DNA of 64,000 nt from VFKU01 sp964620045 (GCA_964620045.1 CAZUJL010000012.1:65468-129467); one strand, 5' to 3'; positions 54,738 through 63,793 are shown, numbered from the stretch's first letter. A program made the numbers and translations. Notes: a model not told the origin generated them from the letters alone.

Positions 54738-57158
54738 TTAGAAGTGACGCGAGGTGCCGTACCACTTCGAGCCGCCGTGGTCGAGGTGGAGCACCGGGAC
54801 GCCGGAGAGGCGGACTTCGTCGCCGAAGTGTTTGCGCATGTCGATGCTGAACTGCCAGTCCGCGCCTTCGAAGTGATCGGCTTCGTAGTACTGCACCGTG
54901 TCGAGGCAGGTGCGGCGCACGACCTGGCAGAAACCGATCGGCACGCCGTCCATCTCGCGGAAGCGGAACTCGCCCTCGGTGGCGAGCAGTTCGTCCCAGT
55001 GTTCCCACGGGCGGATGTCGCCGAGGAGCACCTTGGCCGTCACTTCACGGTTGAGCAGCTTGCGGCCGTCGGGCACGACGAAGTTCGCGTTCGCGCCGCG
55101 CGTGAGGACTTCCTGGAAGAAGTCCGGCGGCAGCACGGTGTCTGCATCCAGCAACACGACCCATTCGCCGGACGCCTTGCGCAGGGTTTCGTTGATGAGG
55201 AAACCCTTTGCGCGCGCCTTGCGTTCGTTGAAGGTGGAACGGTGGATGGTGAGGCCCGGATGCGCGAGCGAGAGCGCCTCGAGCACGTCTTCGGTCGGGT
55301 CGACGTCGGGCACGTACGCCACGATGATCTCGATGTCGCTGTGTGCGATGCCTTGCTGATGCGCGACCGCTTGCAGGACAGTTTGCAGGCGCCGCGCATA
55401 TTTCACGCAGACCGTGACAACCGAGAATTTCGGCGTGGGACGATCCGTCGTGCGGCGCAGGTGCTCGCTCCACAGTGCAACATTTTGTGTAACGATAGAG
55501 TTGTCGATGTTCCATAGGCTGATGCGCGGCTCCAGGCGATCGCCGAGGCGCACGGGGACGTAGTAGTGGCCCTCGAAGGTGACCGGGCGCACGGGCTCGC
55601 CGTCGCGCAGCAGCACATAGCGGCCATCGCGCTCGACGTGCAGCGTGATTTGGTGACGGTAGCCGTCCATCGGGCAGACGAGCTTCGCGTCGCGGCCGAG
55701 GCTGAAGCCCGCGTACTCCGCGATGCCGCCGCCGAAGAGCACCGAGAGCGAAAACGGCGGATCGACGGTCGCGAGCGGCGTGCTGAGCTTCTCGGTGTTC
55801 GTGAAGCCGAACCAGCGCACGCCGCCGGGCAGTTGGTGGCTCCACTGACCCTCGGTCTTGTACTCAAAGGCGTCGATCTCGCGATCGGGCGGGCGTTCCG
55901 CGAGGAGAGAGCGCGCGCGTTCGGCGAGATCGGCGGTGGATTCGGCGAGTTCGATGCGGTCGCGATCGACCTGGTCGTAATACTTTGGCTGCGTACTCGC
56001 GAAGTGCAGCGGATTCATCACGACATCGCCGTCGATCGGTGTTACTTCGACGCCCGGCAGCGCGCGGTTGAGCTGCGGCGACTCGTGGTCGCAGACGTGG
56101 CGCAGGCTGCAGATGCCGCAGAGCGGACCGAGCGCGCGGATGGTTTCGCGGCGGCGGCGGTTCAGCGTTTTCTCCGCGCGCAGTTCGTTTTCCGGCGCGG
56201 CCGTCGGCACGCTGCGCAACATGCGCAGATGGCCCGTGACCTTGTGCCACGCCACGATGCGCGCGCGAAGCCACGGCGAATCGAGTAGCCACGGCAGCAG
56301 CTTGTTGTCGATCGGGTTGTTGAACAGCGTGTACTTGCCGAGATAGATCGACACGATTTTGCCGGCAAGCGCCGCGGGACGCTTGCGCAGCATCAGCGCG
56401 AGGTCGTGGCTGTCCTGCCGGTAGTGCTGGTGATCGGCGAAGAACTGCCGCGCGTTGATCACCATCGGCCACTGCGCGCGATCGACGAGGCAGAATGGCA
56501 CGCCGAGGATATTGCACTCGATGCCGAGCGCCGTCAGCGCGTCCGCGAAGATATTTGCGCGCTCGAGGCTCTGCACGCTCTGCGCCTTGTTGTGGCAGCC
56601 GGTGGCGTCCACGAGCGGGTCGTAGGCCGCGAGGTTTACGACCGTCACGCCGGCCGCGGCGAATTGCTGCGCGAATTTTTCCGTGTCCAGTGTCGGGTGG
56701 AACGGGAAGGGGAGCTGCAGGCGGATCGGCAGGCCCGCGAGTCCAGCGACCACGAGCCAAGATTGCAGCGCGGGATCGGTCAGGCGCTGCGGCGTCAGGA
56801 AAACGTCGAGCAGCCCGAGGCTGTGCAGGCGGCTGAGATCCGGCGGTGGACCCGCGCAGGTGCTGCGCAGCGAGATGCGCAGGTCCAGCGTGCGCGCATA
56901 GCCGAGCAAGTCCGTCACGCGGCGCGTGGTGTCTTCGGCGTCCGCGTCGCAGAGGTAATCGAGCTTGTCCGTTTTGTAGACCATGCGATTCAGGCGGACC
57001 CAGCGACGGATGTCGCGTGGATTGAACGGCCGGCCTTTGTCGTTCGCGTCGAGTACGAGTCCACGCGCGGGCGCGAGGCGATTCGTGCGCGCTTCGAGCC
57101 GGTGCGGCGCCGCGGGGGCGGGCGGCTCGGCTACATATGTTTCTGTGTGCCGTACCAT
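54738..57158 (-). CDS. Radical-SAM-like barrel (no CxxxCxxC) + SPASM-like Cys motif + family 2 glycosyltransferase, paralogue 2
   Basis: An 806-residue protein starting inside the end of its upstream paralogue (28-bp overlap). Residues ~30-330 look like a radical SAM/SPASM barrel (RGLVLDANDKGRPFNPRDIRRW, LDLRISLRSTCAG, GLLDVFLTPQRL, IECNILGVPFCLVD), but the CxxxCxxC cluster is missing. A Cys motif CGICSLRHVC at ~350 followed by LNRALPGVEVTPIDG is like a truncated SPASM site. A middle beta domain precedes a C-terminal GT2 domain (FSVVTVCVKYARRLQTVLQAVAHQQ, EIIVAYVPDVDPTEDVLE, WVVLLDADTVLPPDFF). The DxD-type motif is DAD. No TM helices. Acceptor and sugar unknown. Confidence 0.75.
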   Translation of the reverse strand: MVRHTETYVAEPPAPAAPHRLEARTNRLAPARGLVLDANDKGRPFNPRDIRRWVRLNRMVYKTDKLDYLCDADAEDTTRRVTDLLGYARTLDLRISLRSTCAGPPPDLSRLHSLGLLDVFLTPQRLTDPALQSWLVVAGLAGLPIRLQLPFPFHPTLDTEKFAQQFAAAGVTVVNLAAYDPLVDATGCHNKAQSVQSLERANIFADALTALGIECNILGVPFCLVDRAQWPMVINARQFFADHQHYRQDSHDLALMLRKRPAALAGKIVSIYLGKYTLFNNPIDNKLLPWLLDSPWLRARIVAWHKVTGHLRMLRSVPTAAPENELRAEKTLNRRRRETIRALGPLCGICSLRHVCDHESPQLNRALPGVEVTPIDGDVVMNPLHFASTQPKYYDQVDRDRIELAESTADLAERARSLLAERPPDREIDAFEYKTEGQWSHQLPGGVRWFGFTNTEKLSTPLATVDPPFSLSVLFGGGIAEYAGFSLGRDAKLVCPMDGYRHQITLHVERDGRYVLLRDGEPVRPVTFEGHYYVPVRLGDRLEPRISLWNIDNSIVTQNVALWSEHLRRTTDRPTPKFSVVTVCVKYARRLQTVLQAVAHQQGIAHSDIEIIVAYVPDVDPTEDVLEALSLAHPGLTIHRSTFNERKARAKGFLINETLRKASGEWVVLLDADTVLPPDFFQEVLTRGANANFVVPDGRKLLNREVTAKVLLGDIRPWEHWDELLATEGEFRFREMDGVPIGFCQVVRRTCLDTVQYYEADHFEGADWQFSIDMRKHFGDEVRLSGVPVLHLDHGGSKWYGTSRHF

Positions 57159-59521
57159 TGGCTACCGCCGTGGTCGAGGTGAATGACGGGTGTGCCGGAC
57201 AGGCGCGTCTCCTGGCCGAGGTGTTTTTTGAGCTGGCCGCCGAACTGCATGTCGGCGGTTTCAAAGTGATCGACTTCGAGATAGGGGAACATCTGCAGGT
57301 ACTTCGCGCGGAAGGTCTGGCAGAAGCCGACCGGGATGCCCCAGGTTTCGCGGTGGCGGAACTCGCCCGCGCCGCTGAGCAATTCGGTCCAGTGATCCCA
57401 TGGCGCGATTTCGCCCATGAGGATTTTCGCGGTGACATCCTTGGGCAGCAGCTTGCGGCCGTCGGGCGCGATGAAGTCGGACGTCGCCGAGCAGGCCTCG
57501 ATCTTCGCGAAGTAATCCGGCGGCAGCAACGTGTCGGAATCGAGCAGCATGATCCATTCGCCGCGCGCGATCTTGAAGGTCTCGTTGATGAGGAAACCCT
57601 TGGAGTTCATATACCGCTCGGGGAAGGCCGAACGCACAATGTGCATGTGCGGATACGACATGGCCACGCTGTCGATGAGGTCGTCCGTCGCGTCGATGCC
57701 GGGCACATAGCAGATGATCGTTTCGACTGTGTTCATGTCGAAGTTTTTCTGGTGTGCGAGCGAACGCAGGACGGCGTGCAGGCGGCGGGTAAAGCGCGTG
57801 CTCACGATGATGATCGAATACTTCGGCGGTTGCGCGGCGGTTTTCGCGCCGGCGGCCGTCCAGATGCGCACGTTTTGCGTGGCGATGCACTCGTCGATGT
57901 TCCACGCGGAGATGCGCGGTTCGAGACGGTTGCCCAGGCGCGCCGGGAGATAGAAAAGGCCTTCGAATTCCGACGGGCGCACGGGCTTGCTGTCGCGCAG
58001 CAGGATGTAGCGGCCGTCCTCGGCGACGTGCAGCGTCAGGTTGTGGCGATAGGCTTCCATCGGGCACACGAGCTTGCAGTGCCGGCCGAAGCTGAAGCCG
58101 ACGTAGTCCGCGATGCCGGCGCCGATGTCCACCGAAATCGAGAAGGGAGGCGTGAAGACGCCCAGCGGCGTGCTCAGCTTTTCGGAATTGGTGACGGACC
58201 ACCATTTGAGTCCGCTTTCCATGCGATCGAAATGTGTTTCTTCGACGCCGTAGTCGTGTGGACCCACGAGCACATCGGGCGGGCGATTGGTGATGACGGC
58301 GAGGGCCTCGGCGGTCAAATCGCCGCGGCGTTCTTCGATGTCCAGCCGCGCGCGGTCGAGCGCGTCGTAGTATTTCGGCTGCTGCACGGCGAAGTGTTGT
58401 GGCGACACGACCTGTTCGCCGGGCACGGCGCGAAGTTCAACCCCCGGCAGCGCGCGGCGCAGCTCTGGCGTGTCGCGATCGCAGATGCGCTTGAGCGAAC
58501 ACGCGTCACAGGCCGCGTTGGGATGCGCGTCGGCGCTCCGGCGCGGCTCGCGGAGCACGCTTTCCTGGCCGGCGGGCGCTTTGGGATCCGGCGCGCTGCC
58601 GAAGATGCGCAGGTGCAGCGAGAGCCGGCGGAAAATACGCGCGAAGAGATAGGCGTAGTGCCGGTGCAACAGCCCCGGCAGCATCCAGTTGTCCATCGGT
58701 TGCTTGCGCAGCGTCGCATTCGATTGCAGGATGCGCAGGATCATGCCCGCGACGGCGGGGCCGCGATCGTAGAGCTTCACCGCGAGACGCTGCGCATCGC
58801 CGAGGTAGTGCGCGTGGTCCATCGGCATTTGACGCGCGCCCGCGATGCGCGGCCACGCGGAGGTATCCGCGAGACAAAAGGGAATGCCGAGAAGGTTGGC
58901 TTCAACCCCGCGCGACTCGAGTTCGGCGGCGAGCGACTGCATGGCGATCAGGGCGCGATTGGATTCAGAGACGTCGGTGCAGCCGCGCGCATTGCTGAAC
59001 GGATCGCTCACGACCAGGTTCACGCGCACCACGCCCTCGGCCGCGAGATACTCGGCCACGTCGCGCGCGTTGAAGGGTTCCGTGAACGGCGGTTGCAGTT
59101 GCACGCGCGTCGGCAATCCAGCCTCGCGGCAGGCGCGCATCCACGGCCCAAGCCGACGCACATCAGTGTGTGTGGGGCAGAGGAAAACATCGAGGAGTCC
59201 GCCGCCGGCGAGCGCGCGCAGCGCGGCCGTCGGGCCTTCGCCATCGGTGCGCAGCGACAGACGCAGATCGATAGAGGCTGCCGTGGACAGCAGCGGCATC
59301 AACAGGTCGATGGCCTCGCCATTGGCGAGCACATCCGCTTTGTCCGCCTTAAACAGATGTCGCGCGAGCCGCAACCAGCGGGCAAGGTCGACCGGATTAA
59401 ATGTGCGTCCGATGCGGTTGTGGGCGACGATAAGTCCGCGCGAGGCTGGAATGCGGCGTTCGACCGCCAAGAGCGGTGATCCGGTCGTCGCAATCGGGGC
59501 GGTGGAGAGCGAAGTCGTCAT
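57131..59521 (-). CDS. Radical-SAM-like barrel (no CxxxCxxC) + SPASM-like Cys motif + family 2 glycosyltransferase, paralogue 1
   Basis: A 796-residue protein, colinear with the 806-residue downstream gene. The N-terminal barrel (RGLIVAHNRIGRTFNPVDLARWLRLARHLFKADKADVLANGEA, IDLRLSLRTDGEG, GLLDVFLCPTHTDVRRL, NLLGIPFCLAD) again has no CxxxCxxC. The Cys motif CDACSLKRICD plus LRRALPGVELRAVPG matches the paralogue. The GT2 domain (YSIIIVSTRFTRRLHAVLRSLAHQKNF, IICYVPGIDATDDLID, WIMLLDSDTLLPPDYF) has DSD as metal site. Both proteins end HLDHGGSxWYGTxxH, a conserved C-terminal tag. It is the first gene behind the promoter at 59563-59592. Confidence 0.78.
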   Translation of the reverse strand: MTTSLSTAPIATTGSPLLAVERRIPASRGLIVAHNRIGRTFNPVDLARWLRLARHLFKADKADVLANGEAIDLLMPLLSTAASIDLRLSLRTDGEGPTAALRALAGGGLLDVFLCPTHTDVRRLGPWMRACREAGLPTRVQLQPPFTEPFNARDVAEYLAAEGVVRVNLVVSDPFSNARGCTDVSESNRALIAMQSLAAELESRGVEANLLGIPFCLADTSAWPRIAGARQMPMDHAHYLGDAQRLAVKLYDRGPAVAGMILRILQSNATLRKQPMDNWMLPGLLHRHYAYLFARIFRRLSLHLRIFGSAPDPKAPAGQESVLREPRRSADAHPNAACDACSLKRICDRDTPELRRALPGVELRAVPGEQVVSPQHFAVQQPKYYDALDRARLDIEERRGDLTAEALAVITNRPPDVLVGPHDYGVEETHFDRMESGLKWWSVTNSEKLSTPLGVFTPPFSISVDIGAGIADYVGFSFGRHCKLVCPMEAYRHNLTLHVAEDGRYILLRDSKPVRPSEFEGLFYLPARLGNRLEPRISAWNIDECIATQNVRIWTAAGAKTAAQPPKYSIIIVSTRFTRRLHAVLRSLAHQKNFDMNTVETIICYVPGIDATDDLIDSVAMSYPHMHIVRSAFPERYMNSKGFLINETFKIARGEWIMLLDSDTLLPPDYFAKIEACSATSDFIAPDGRKLLPKDVTAKILMGEIAPWDHWTELLSGAGEFRHRETWGIPVGFCQTFRAKYLQMFPYLEVDHFETADMQFGGQLKKHLGQETRLSGTPVIHLDHGGSQWYGTQKHM

Positions 59522-59562
59522 TAGTAACCGCCTAGTGTGAAAGGACTTAAGGCGTTGGTCGC

Positions 59563-59592
59563 ATGATAACGGCGACGGCGGGGAAGTGTCAA
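59563..59592 (-). promoter_or_regulatory. Sigma70-type promoter of the tandem glycosyltransferase fusions
   Basis: Minus strand: TTGACA (59592-59587), 18-nt spacer, TATCAT (59568-59563). Transcription would start about 35 nt before the ATG at 59521. Confidence 0.6.
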
Positions 59593-59620
59593 AAGTTTTT
59601 CCGCCGTAAGGGAGTATTTT

Positions 59621-59656
59621 ATGGACGATATGGACAGCGTGGACGCAGTGGACTGC
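59621..59656. repeat. Four tandem 9-bp units
   Basis: ATGGACGAT, ATGGACAGC, GTGGACGCA, GTGGACTGC: the pattern RTGGACNNN four times, just after the stop of the minus-strand gene at 59661 and upstream of the glycosyltransferase promoter. Confidence 0.75.
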
Positions 59657-59660
59657 ACGG

Positions 59661-60680
59661 TCAGCTCAGTGAGTCGCGCAGGTGCACGGCATCGGCCAAC
59701 GAGAAGCGATGGTGTGGCTTGTAGCGACTATTTTCGAGCGCGGCGACGTAGTCGCGGGCCCATGCGCGGGCCGTGACCTTGTCGAACACGGCGAGCATTG
59801 CTTCGGCCACCAACGCGTGGTCGGTCGGCATCAACGGCATCTGGCGATTGCCTTCTTTCCAGTCGAAACCCGTGATGCGGTGCAACAGCGCGACCGGGTC
59901 GATGTGATCCCACAAGAACGGGCAGCCACACAACACGACGCGCGGTTGTGCTGCGTCGCGCATGTTCACGCGCATGGCGCCGCGCACGAGATCTGGCGGC
60001 GGCATGGCGGTGTGCGTGCGCGGGTCATAGGAACGCAGACACAGTTCGATCACCTGTCGTTTCACATGGTCCGTCGCGTCCACCGAGAGCAGTCGCGGCG
60101 ACGCGGTATACGCCATCATCTGATCGCGTTGCCCAATCCCGCCGTACACAGAATCAAGAACGGCGGTCGTTGCATACGCGGACACGCGGCGGCTTTGCGC
60201 TTTCTTCGTCTGATTGCGCTCGGGAAGCAGTAGCACGCCGGTGCGCAGCATCGTGGGCGCTGCGGACTTCAATCGCGGTGCCAGCGCCGTGAGATTTTTC
60301 GCTTCCGCGCGCAGCATTTGCGAAAAGTCTTCGCCGTTGCGCGCGACGAGCACGCGCAGGTTCGGCAGGCGTCGTTTTGCCGCGCGAAACCGGATCGCGA
60401 CTTCGATCGCGTAGGTATTCTCCGCGACGAGCACGCCCGAGAGCGCGCTGATGCCAGCCGTCGAGCCCGCGCCGCCGGGTCCCTCGAAAAGGAATGGATC
60501 GCCGCGATACACGGCGACATCGAGCGCGCTTGCGAGTGAATCGCGGCTGAAATAATGGCGCATCGATTCAACGGCGGGGTGGAGGCCCGGGTTGTCGAGT
60601 TCCCAATCCGTCTTGACCGCCGGTGTGGTATTTCGCGTGGTGGTTCGGCCGCGTGTCGGTCGTGGATTGGTTCTCTTCAT
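59661..60680 (-). CDS. Unrecognised protein with degenerate P-loop-like motif
   Basis: A 339-residue protein from ATG 60680. The N-terminal 25 residues are Arg/Thr/Pro-rich and probably disordered. FLFEGPGGAGSTAG at ~62-75 looks like a Walker A loop with Lys replaced by Ser. The rest is mixed alpha/beta: AIEVAIRFRAAKRRLPNLRVLVARNGEDF, SPRLLSVDATDHVKRQVIELCLRSY, RVVLCGCPFLWDHIDPVALLHRI, and a C-terminal RFSLADAVHLRDSL. I do not recognise a family and infer no function. It lies 139 bp upstream of the glycosyltransferase pair on the same strand and may belong with it. Confidence 0.65.
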   Translation of the reverse strand: MKRTNPRPTRGRTTTRNTTPAVKTDWELDNPGLHPAVESMRHYFSRDSLASALDVAVYRGDPFLFEGPGGAGSTAGISALSGVLVAENTYAIEVAIRFRAAKRRLPNLRVLVARNGEDFSQMLRAEAKNLTALAPRLKSAAPTMLRTGVLLLPERNQTKKAQSRRVSAYATTAVLDSVYGGIGQRDQMMAYTASPRLLSVDATDHVKRQVIELCLRSYDPRTHTAMPPPDLVRGAMRVNMRDAAQPRVVLCGCPFLWDHIDPVALLHRITGFDWKEGNRQMPLMPTDHALVAEAMLAVFDKVTARAWARDYVAALENSRYKPHHRFSLADAVHLRDSLS

Positions 60681-61155
60681 GTCGTACGTGATCCCAAAAC
60701 GCGGTGGGGGATGGCGTGCCGCTGGCGGCGGACGCGGCGCTGAACAAGCAGCGGAAGGATAGCAGCTTGCGAAAACCTTTGGTACTTGTGGGGTTAGGAA
60801 AATGCAATTTGCTTTTCGCAGTATTCAACGTTTGTTACATTCGCTTAACTTTAGAATTCGTGTCATACATTAAGTCCCACCAAATGTTTACGAGAATTTC
60901 ATTCGATTTGAACCGGTGATAATTACTATACTTCGCTTGGGAACAGTCGCTCCGGTTGCGGGGTTTAAGGTTCCAACCTCCATGGCCCATCTCGCCGGGA
61001 GGTTCTCAGCGCGCGAACGGAAAGGAGGGGGCGGGCGCCTGCAGTGATTCACCGTGTAGTACGAGTGTTGTAGTAAAGCGTATTGATTGGCGTGGTGCCA
61101 ATTCAACCATAGACGGGTCGTCCGGCGACACGCCGGAGGACGATAAGGAATTATC
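60681..61155. other. Intergenic region and leader of the first pseudopilin gene
   Basis: 475 bp; the left half is AT-rich, the right half GC-rich, with no gene. A bulged hairpin TCGTCCGGCG-ACA-CGCCGG-A-GGACGA (about 61118-61143) directly precedes the AAGGA ribosome binding site of the pseudopilin gene. No promoter with good spacing was found; TATACT at 60927 is a lone -10 candidate. Confidence 0.5.
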
Positions 61156-62199
61156 ATGAAGAAGAAAGGCTTTACCCTGATCGAGCTGCTGGTCGTGATC
61201 GCGATCATCGGCATCCTGGCGGCGATTCTGCTGCCGGCCTTGGCGCGTGCCCGCGAAGCGGCGCGTCGCGCGAGCTGCGCGAACAACCTGAAACAGATCG
61301 GGTTGTCGCTGAAGATGTACTCCAACGAAGACAAGGGCGAGAAGATGCCCCAGATCCAGTTCCAGTGGTTCTGGAACCCGAGCCAGCCGCGCGATATCGC
61401 GCCCGCCGACAACGTTGGCGATATGCTACTGGTTGACTACGGCCCCCGCATCTCGCAGATATATCCCGAGTATGCTCCGGATCCGAATATCTTCATCTGT
61501 CCGTCGGACCAAGATCATGATTGGCGCGAACTGAAGAACACGGGTTGCGTGGCGCTGAACAACGAGTACCCCTGCGAAGGCGACGGCGACGGCCAGATCG
61601 ATGGCGTGGACTTCAGCTATCTGTACTTCGGCTATGTGTACGACAAGCTCGAGACCCCGCAGACCTTCGGCACGAACGTGAGCGGCGATGGCTTGTCGGT
61701 GGCGCTGATTCTTGGTGCGCTTGGCATTACGGGTACGGAAGACGTTGCTGCGCCCTCCCAGTACGTGCAGCAGTCGCAATTGCTGCTGAACCGAATCCTG
61801 CAGTGCGCTATTCTCGCGCCGCCGCCGACGATTATCGGGCAGCAGGACTGTGTGAATTCCGCGTCCGATCGTGATGAGAGCCCGGTTCTTGATCCGGCTG
61901 ATGCCTCGCAAGGTTATGGTAACGGCGATTCGGACACGGTCTATCGTTTGCGCGAAGGCATCGAGCGCGCGCTGATCACCGACATCAACAACCCGGGCGC
62001 GAGCGCTCGTGCCCAGTCGGCGATTTGGATCATGCTCGACACGATCTCGACCGACGCTTCGGACTTCAACCATGTTCCGGGCGGTTCGAACGTGCTATAC
62101 CTCGACGGCCACGTGGACTTCTTGCGTTACCCCGGCCCGGCTGACAGTCCGGTGACGCGTTCGTTGGCCAGTGCGGTCGAAGCGATCAACGCCATCTAG
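61156..62199 (+). CDS. Type II secretion-type pseudopilin (H-X-DG family), copy 1
   Basis: A 347-residue protein. The prepilin leader MKKKG|FTLIELLVVIAIIGILAAILLPALARAREAARR has the cleavage Gly5/Phe6 and the essential Glu at +5. It continues with the conserved CANNLKQIGLSLKMYSNEDKGEKMP and a C-terminal HVPGGSNVLYLDGHVDFLRYPG, the H-X9/10-DG motif of prepilin-type processing-associated proteins. The acidic middle (CEGDGDGQIDGVD; DSASDRDESPVLDPAD-like) may bind Ca. The first ~62 and several C-terminal residues are nearly identical to copy 2. It ends in its own intrinsic terminator. Confidence 0.93.
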   Translation: MKKKGFTLIELLVVIAIIGILAAILLPALARAREAARRASCANNLKQIGLSLKMYSNEDKGEKMPQIQFQWFWNPSQPRDIAPADNVGDMLLVDYGPRISQIYPEYAPDPNIFICPSDQDHDWRELKNTGCVALNNEYPCEGDGDGQIDGVDFSYLYFGYVYDKLETPQTFGTNVSGDGLSVALILGALGITGTEDVAAPSQYVQQSQLLLNRILQCAILAPPPTIIGQQDCVNSASDRDESPVLDPADASQGYGNGDSDTVYRLREGIERALITDINNPGASARAQSAIWIMLDTISTDASDFNHVPGGSNVLYLDGHVDFLRYPGPADSPVTRSLASAVEAINAI

Positions 62200-62220
62200 T
62201 CACGATAACGACAGTACGTT

Positions 62221-62255
62221 GTCTCCGGAGGGTGCAAATCCTCCGGAGACTTTTT
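62221..62255 (+). terminator. Intrinsic terminator of pseudopilin gene 1
   Basis: GTCTCCGGAGG-GTGCAAAT-CCTCCGGAGAC (11-bp perfect stem) followed by TTTTT. Confidence 0.9.
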
Positions 62256-62704
62256 ATTTATTTTTCGCTAGGGGAGGCGAAAAGTCGATAATCTGCTCAC
62301 AGGTCGAGGGTTTCTCACACTGTTATGCGGTTAAAATGCGATTTTTCGCTCACATTGCATATTTCTGCGAGGTGTGACAAAAGATCACCCCTTGACAGGG
62401 CTTTTTCTGGACTTTATGCTTGATTTTGCTGGTGCTGTGGTTCTCGATTCCGGACGCTATATTCCCCGGGGAATCACTCGCCTTGTGTGTCGCCGGGCAT
62501 GGTTGCGCATCGAAAGGAGGGCATTCGCGCGCAGTTCGTCGGAGCTTAGATGCTTAAGGCGGCCGAAAGGTTGAGTGTTTGACGGTGAAATAGGCGAGGA
62601 AGAAGGGGCCGGGTATCCGGCATGTGAATCGGCCTGTTGCTGGTTCAATGTACTGGCAAGTTTGGTCTCAAGATTCTTGAGGCTATACAAAAAGGGAATC
62701 ATCC
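62256..62704. other. Promoter and long leader of pseudopilin gene 2
   Basis: 450 bp without a gene. The promoter lies at 62392-62420; the remaining ~275 nt would be a 5' leader containing palindromes such as ATTCCCCGGGGAAT (62461-62474) and GCCGGGTATCCGGC. A GAAAGGAGGG...GCGC(C/G)(T/C)GCAG motif (62514 area) is also present in the leader of gene 1 (61020 area), so a shared leader element is possible. Confidence 0.5.
62392..62420 (+). promoter_or_regulatory. Sigma70-type promoter of pseudopilin gene 2
   Basis: TTGACA (62392-62397), 17-nt spacer, TATGCT (62415-62420). A consensus -35 and ideal spacing; it implies a leader of about 275 nt. Confidence 0.65.
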
Positions 62705-63793
62705 ATGAAGAAGAAGGGCTTTACGCTCATCGAGCTGCTGGTCGTGATCGCGATCATCGGCATCCTGGCGGCGATCCTGCTGCCGGCGCTTGCACGCGCC
62801 CGCGAAGCTGCGCGTCGTGCGAGCTGCGCGAACAACCTCAAGCAAATTGGCTTGTCGTTGAAGATGTACTCCAACGAAGACAAGGGCGAGAAGATGCCCC
62901 CGATCCAGTTCCAGTGGTACTGGAACCCGAGCGCGCCGCGCGACGTTGTTCCGAACTCGAACCTGCTTTCGAACTCGGACAACCTGCTGTTGAACTTCGC
63001 GCCGCGTCTTTCGACGATGTACCCGGAATACCTTCCGGATCCGAACATCCTGATCTGCCCGTCGGACCAGGACAACGGCATTCGCGAGACGAACAACGCG
63101 TCTTGCATCGCGATGTCGGGCGACTGGGAATGTGTTGGCAGCGGCAACGGCGGTGAGTGCGGCGATCAGTGCGGCATCATCGACTTCGCTGGCGAAAGCT
63201 ATGCGTACCTTGGCTGGGCGTTCGACAAGCTTGAGACGACTCAGGCGATGTCCGACAACCCCTCGGGCGAAAACATGAACATCTTCCAGGTCATTGGTCT
63301 CACGGACCCGAACCTGGACCCGAACTTCGCCAACGTTCAGGCGCCGACGCAGACCACGCAAGTGTTCGCGAAGTTCCTGAACCGTTGGGTGAGCGACTGT
63401 CTTGCTCTCGTGACCTCGGACCCGATCGCGGGCCAGGATTGCTGGAACAACTCGGCCGACCGCGATGAAAACAACGTGGTCGACCCGGCCGACACCACCC
63501 GTGGCTACGGCAACGGGGACTCGGACACGGTCTACCGTCTGCGCGAAGGCATTGAGCGCGCGCTGATCACCGACATCAACAACCCGGGCGCGAGCGCTCG
63601 TGCCCAGTCGGCGATCTTCATTGCGTGGGACATCACGTCGACGATCGCCGCCGGCTTCAACCACGTTCCGGGCGGTTCGAACGTGTTGTACCTCGACGGT
63701 CACGTGGATTTCATCCGCTACCCCGGCCCGGCCGACAGCCCGCTTAACCGCGGCTTCGCGGCGTTCACCGGCGGTCTGGGTAACCTTGACTAA
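62705..63793 (+). CDS. Type II secretion-type pseudopilin (H-X-DG family), copy 2
   Basis: A 362-residue paralogue of the preceding gene. The leader and N-helix are identical (MKKKGFTLIELLVVIAIIGI...), residues to ~65 differ at about one position, and the C-terminal DSDTVYRLREGIERALITDINNPGASARAQSAI and HVPGGSNVLYLDGHVDF blocks are the same. The middle (residues ~80-250) is diverged, with its own Cys pattern (CVGSGNGGECGDQCG). This mosaic suggests homogenised ends or selection on them. It is probably a major or minor pseudopilin of a T2SS-like assembly; no secretion genes are in the window. Confidence 0.93.
   Translation: MKKKGFTLIELLVVIAIIGILAAILLPALARAREAARRASCANNLKQIGLSLKMYSNEDKGEKMPPIQFQWYWNPSAPRDVVPNSNLLSNSDNLLLNFAPRLSTMYPEYLPDPNILICPSDQDNGIRETNNASCIAMSGDWECVGSGNGGECGDQCGIIDFAGESYAYLGWAFDKLETTQAMSDNPSGENMNIFQVIGLTDPNLDPNFANVQAPTQTTQVFAKFLNRWVSDCLALVTSDPIAGQDCWNNSADRDENNVVDPADTTRGYGNGDSDTVYRLREGIERALITDINNPGASARAQSAIFIAWDITSTIAAGFNHVPGGSNVLYLDGHVDFIRYPGPADSPLNRGFAAFTGGLGNLD

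Noticed and set aside
54738..59521. Canonical radical SAM maturases
   Set aside because: No CxxxCxxC triad is present in either protein, so catalytic SAM cleavage is not supported.
60900..61155. Possible cyclic-di-GMP riboswitch upstream of pseudopilin gene 1
   Set aside because: I could not find the conserved GCAAA and tetraloop-receptor features; only a bulged hairpin is visible.
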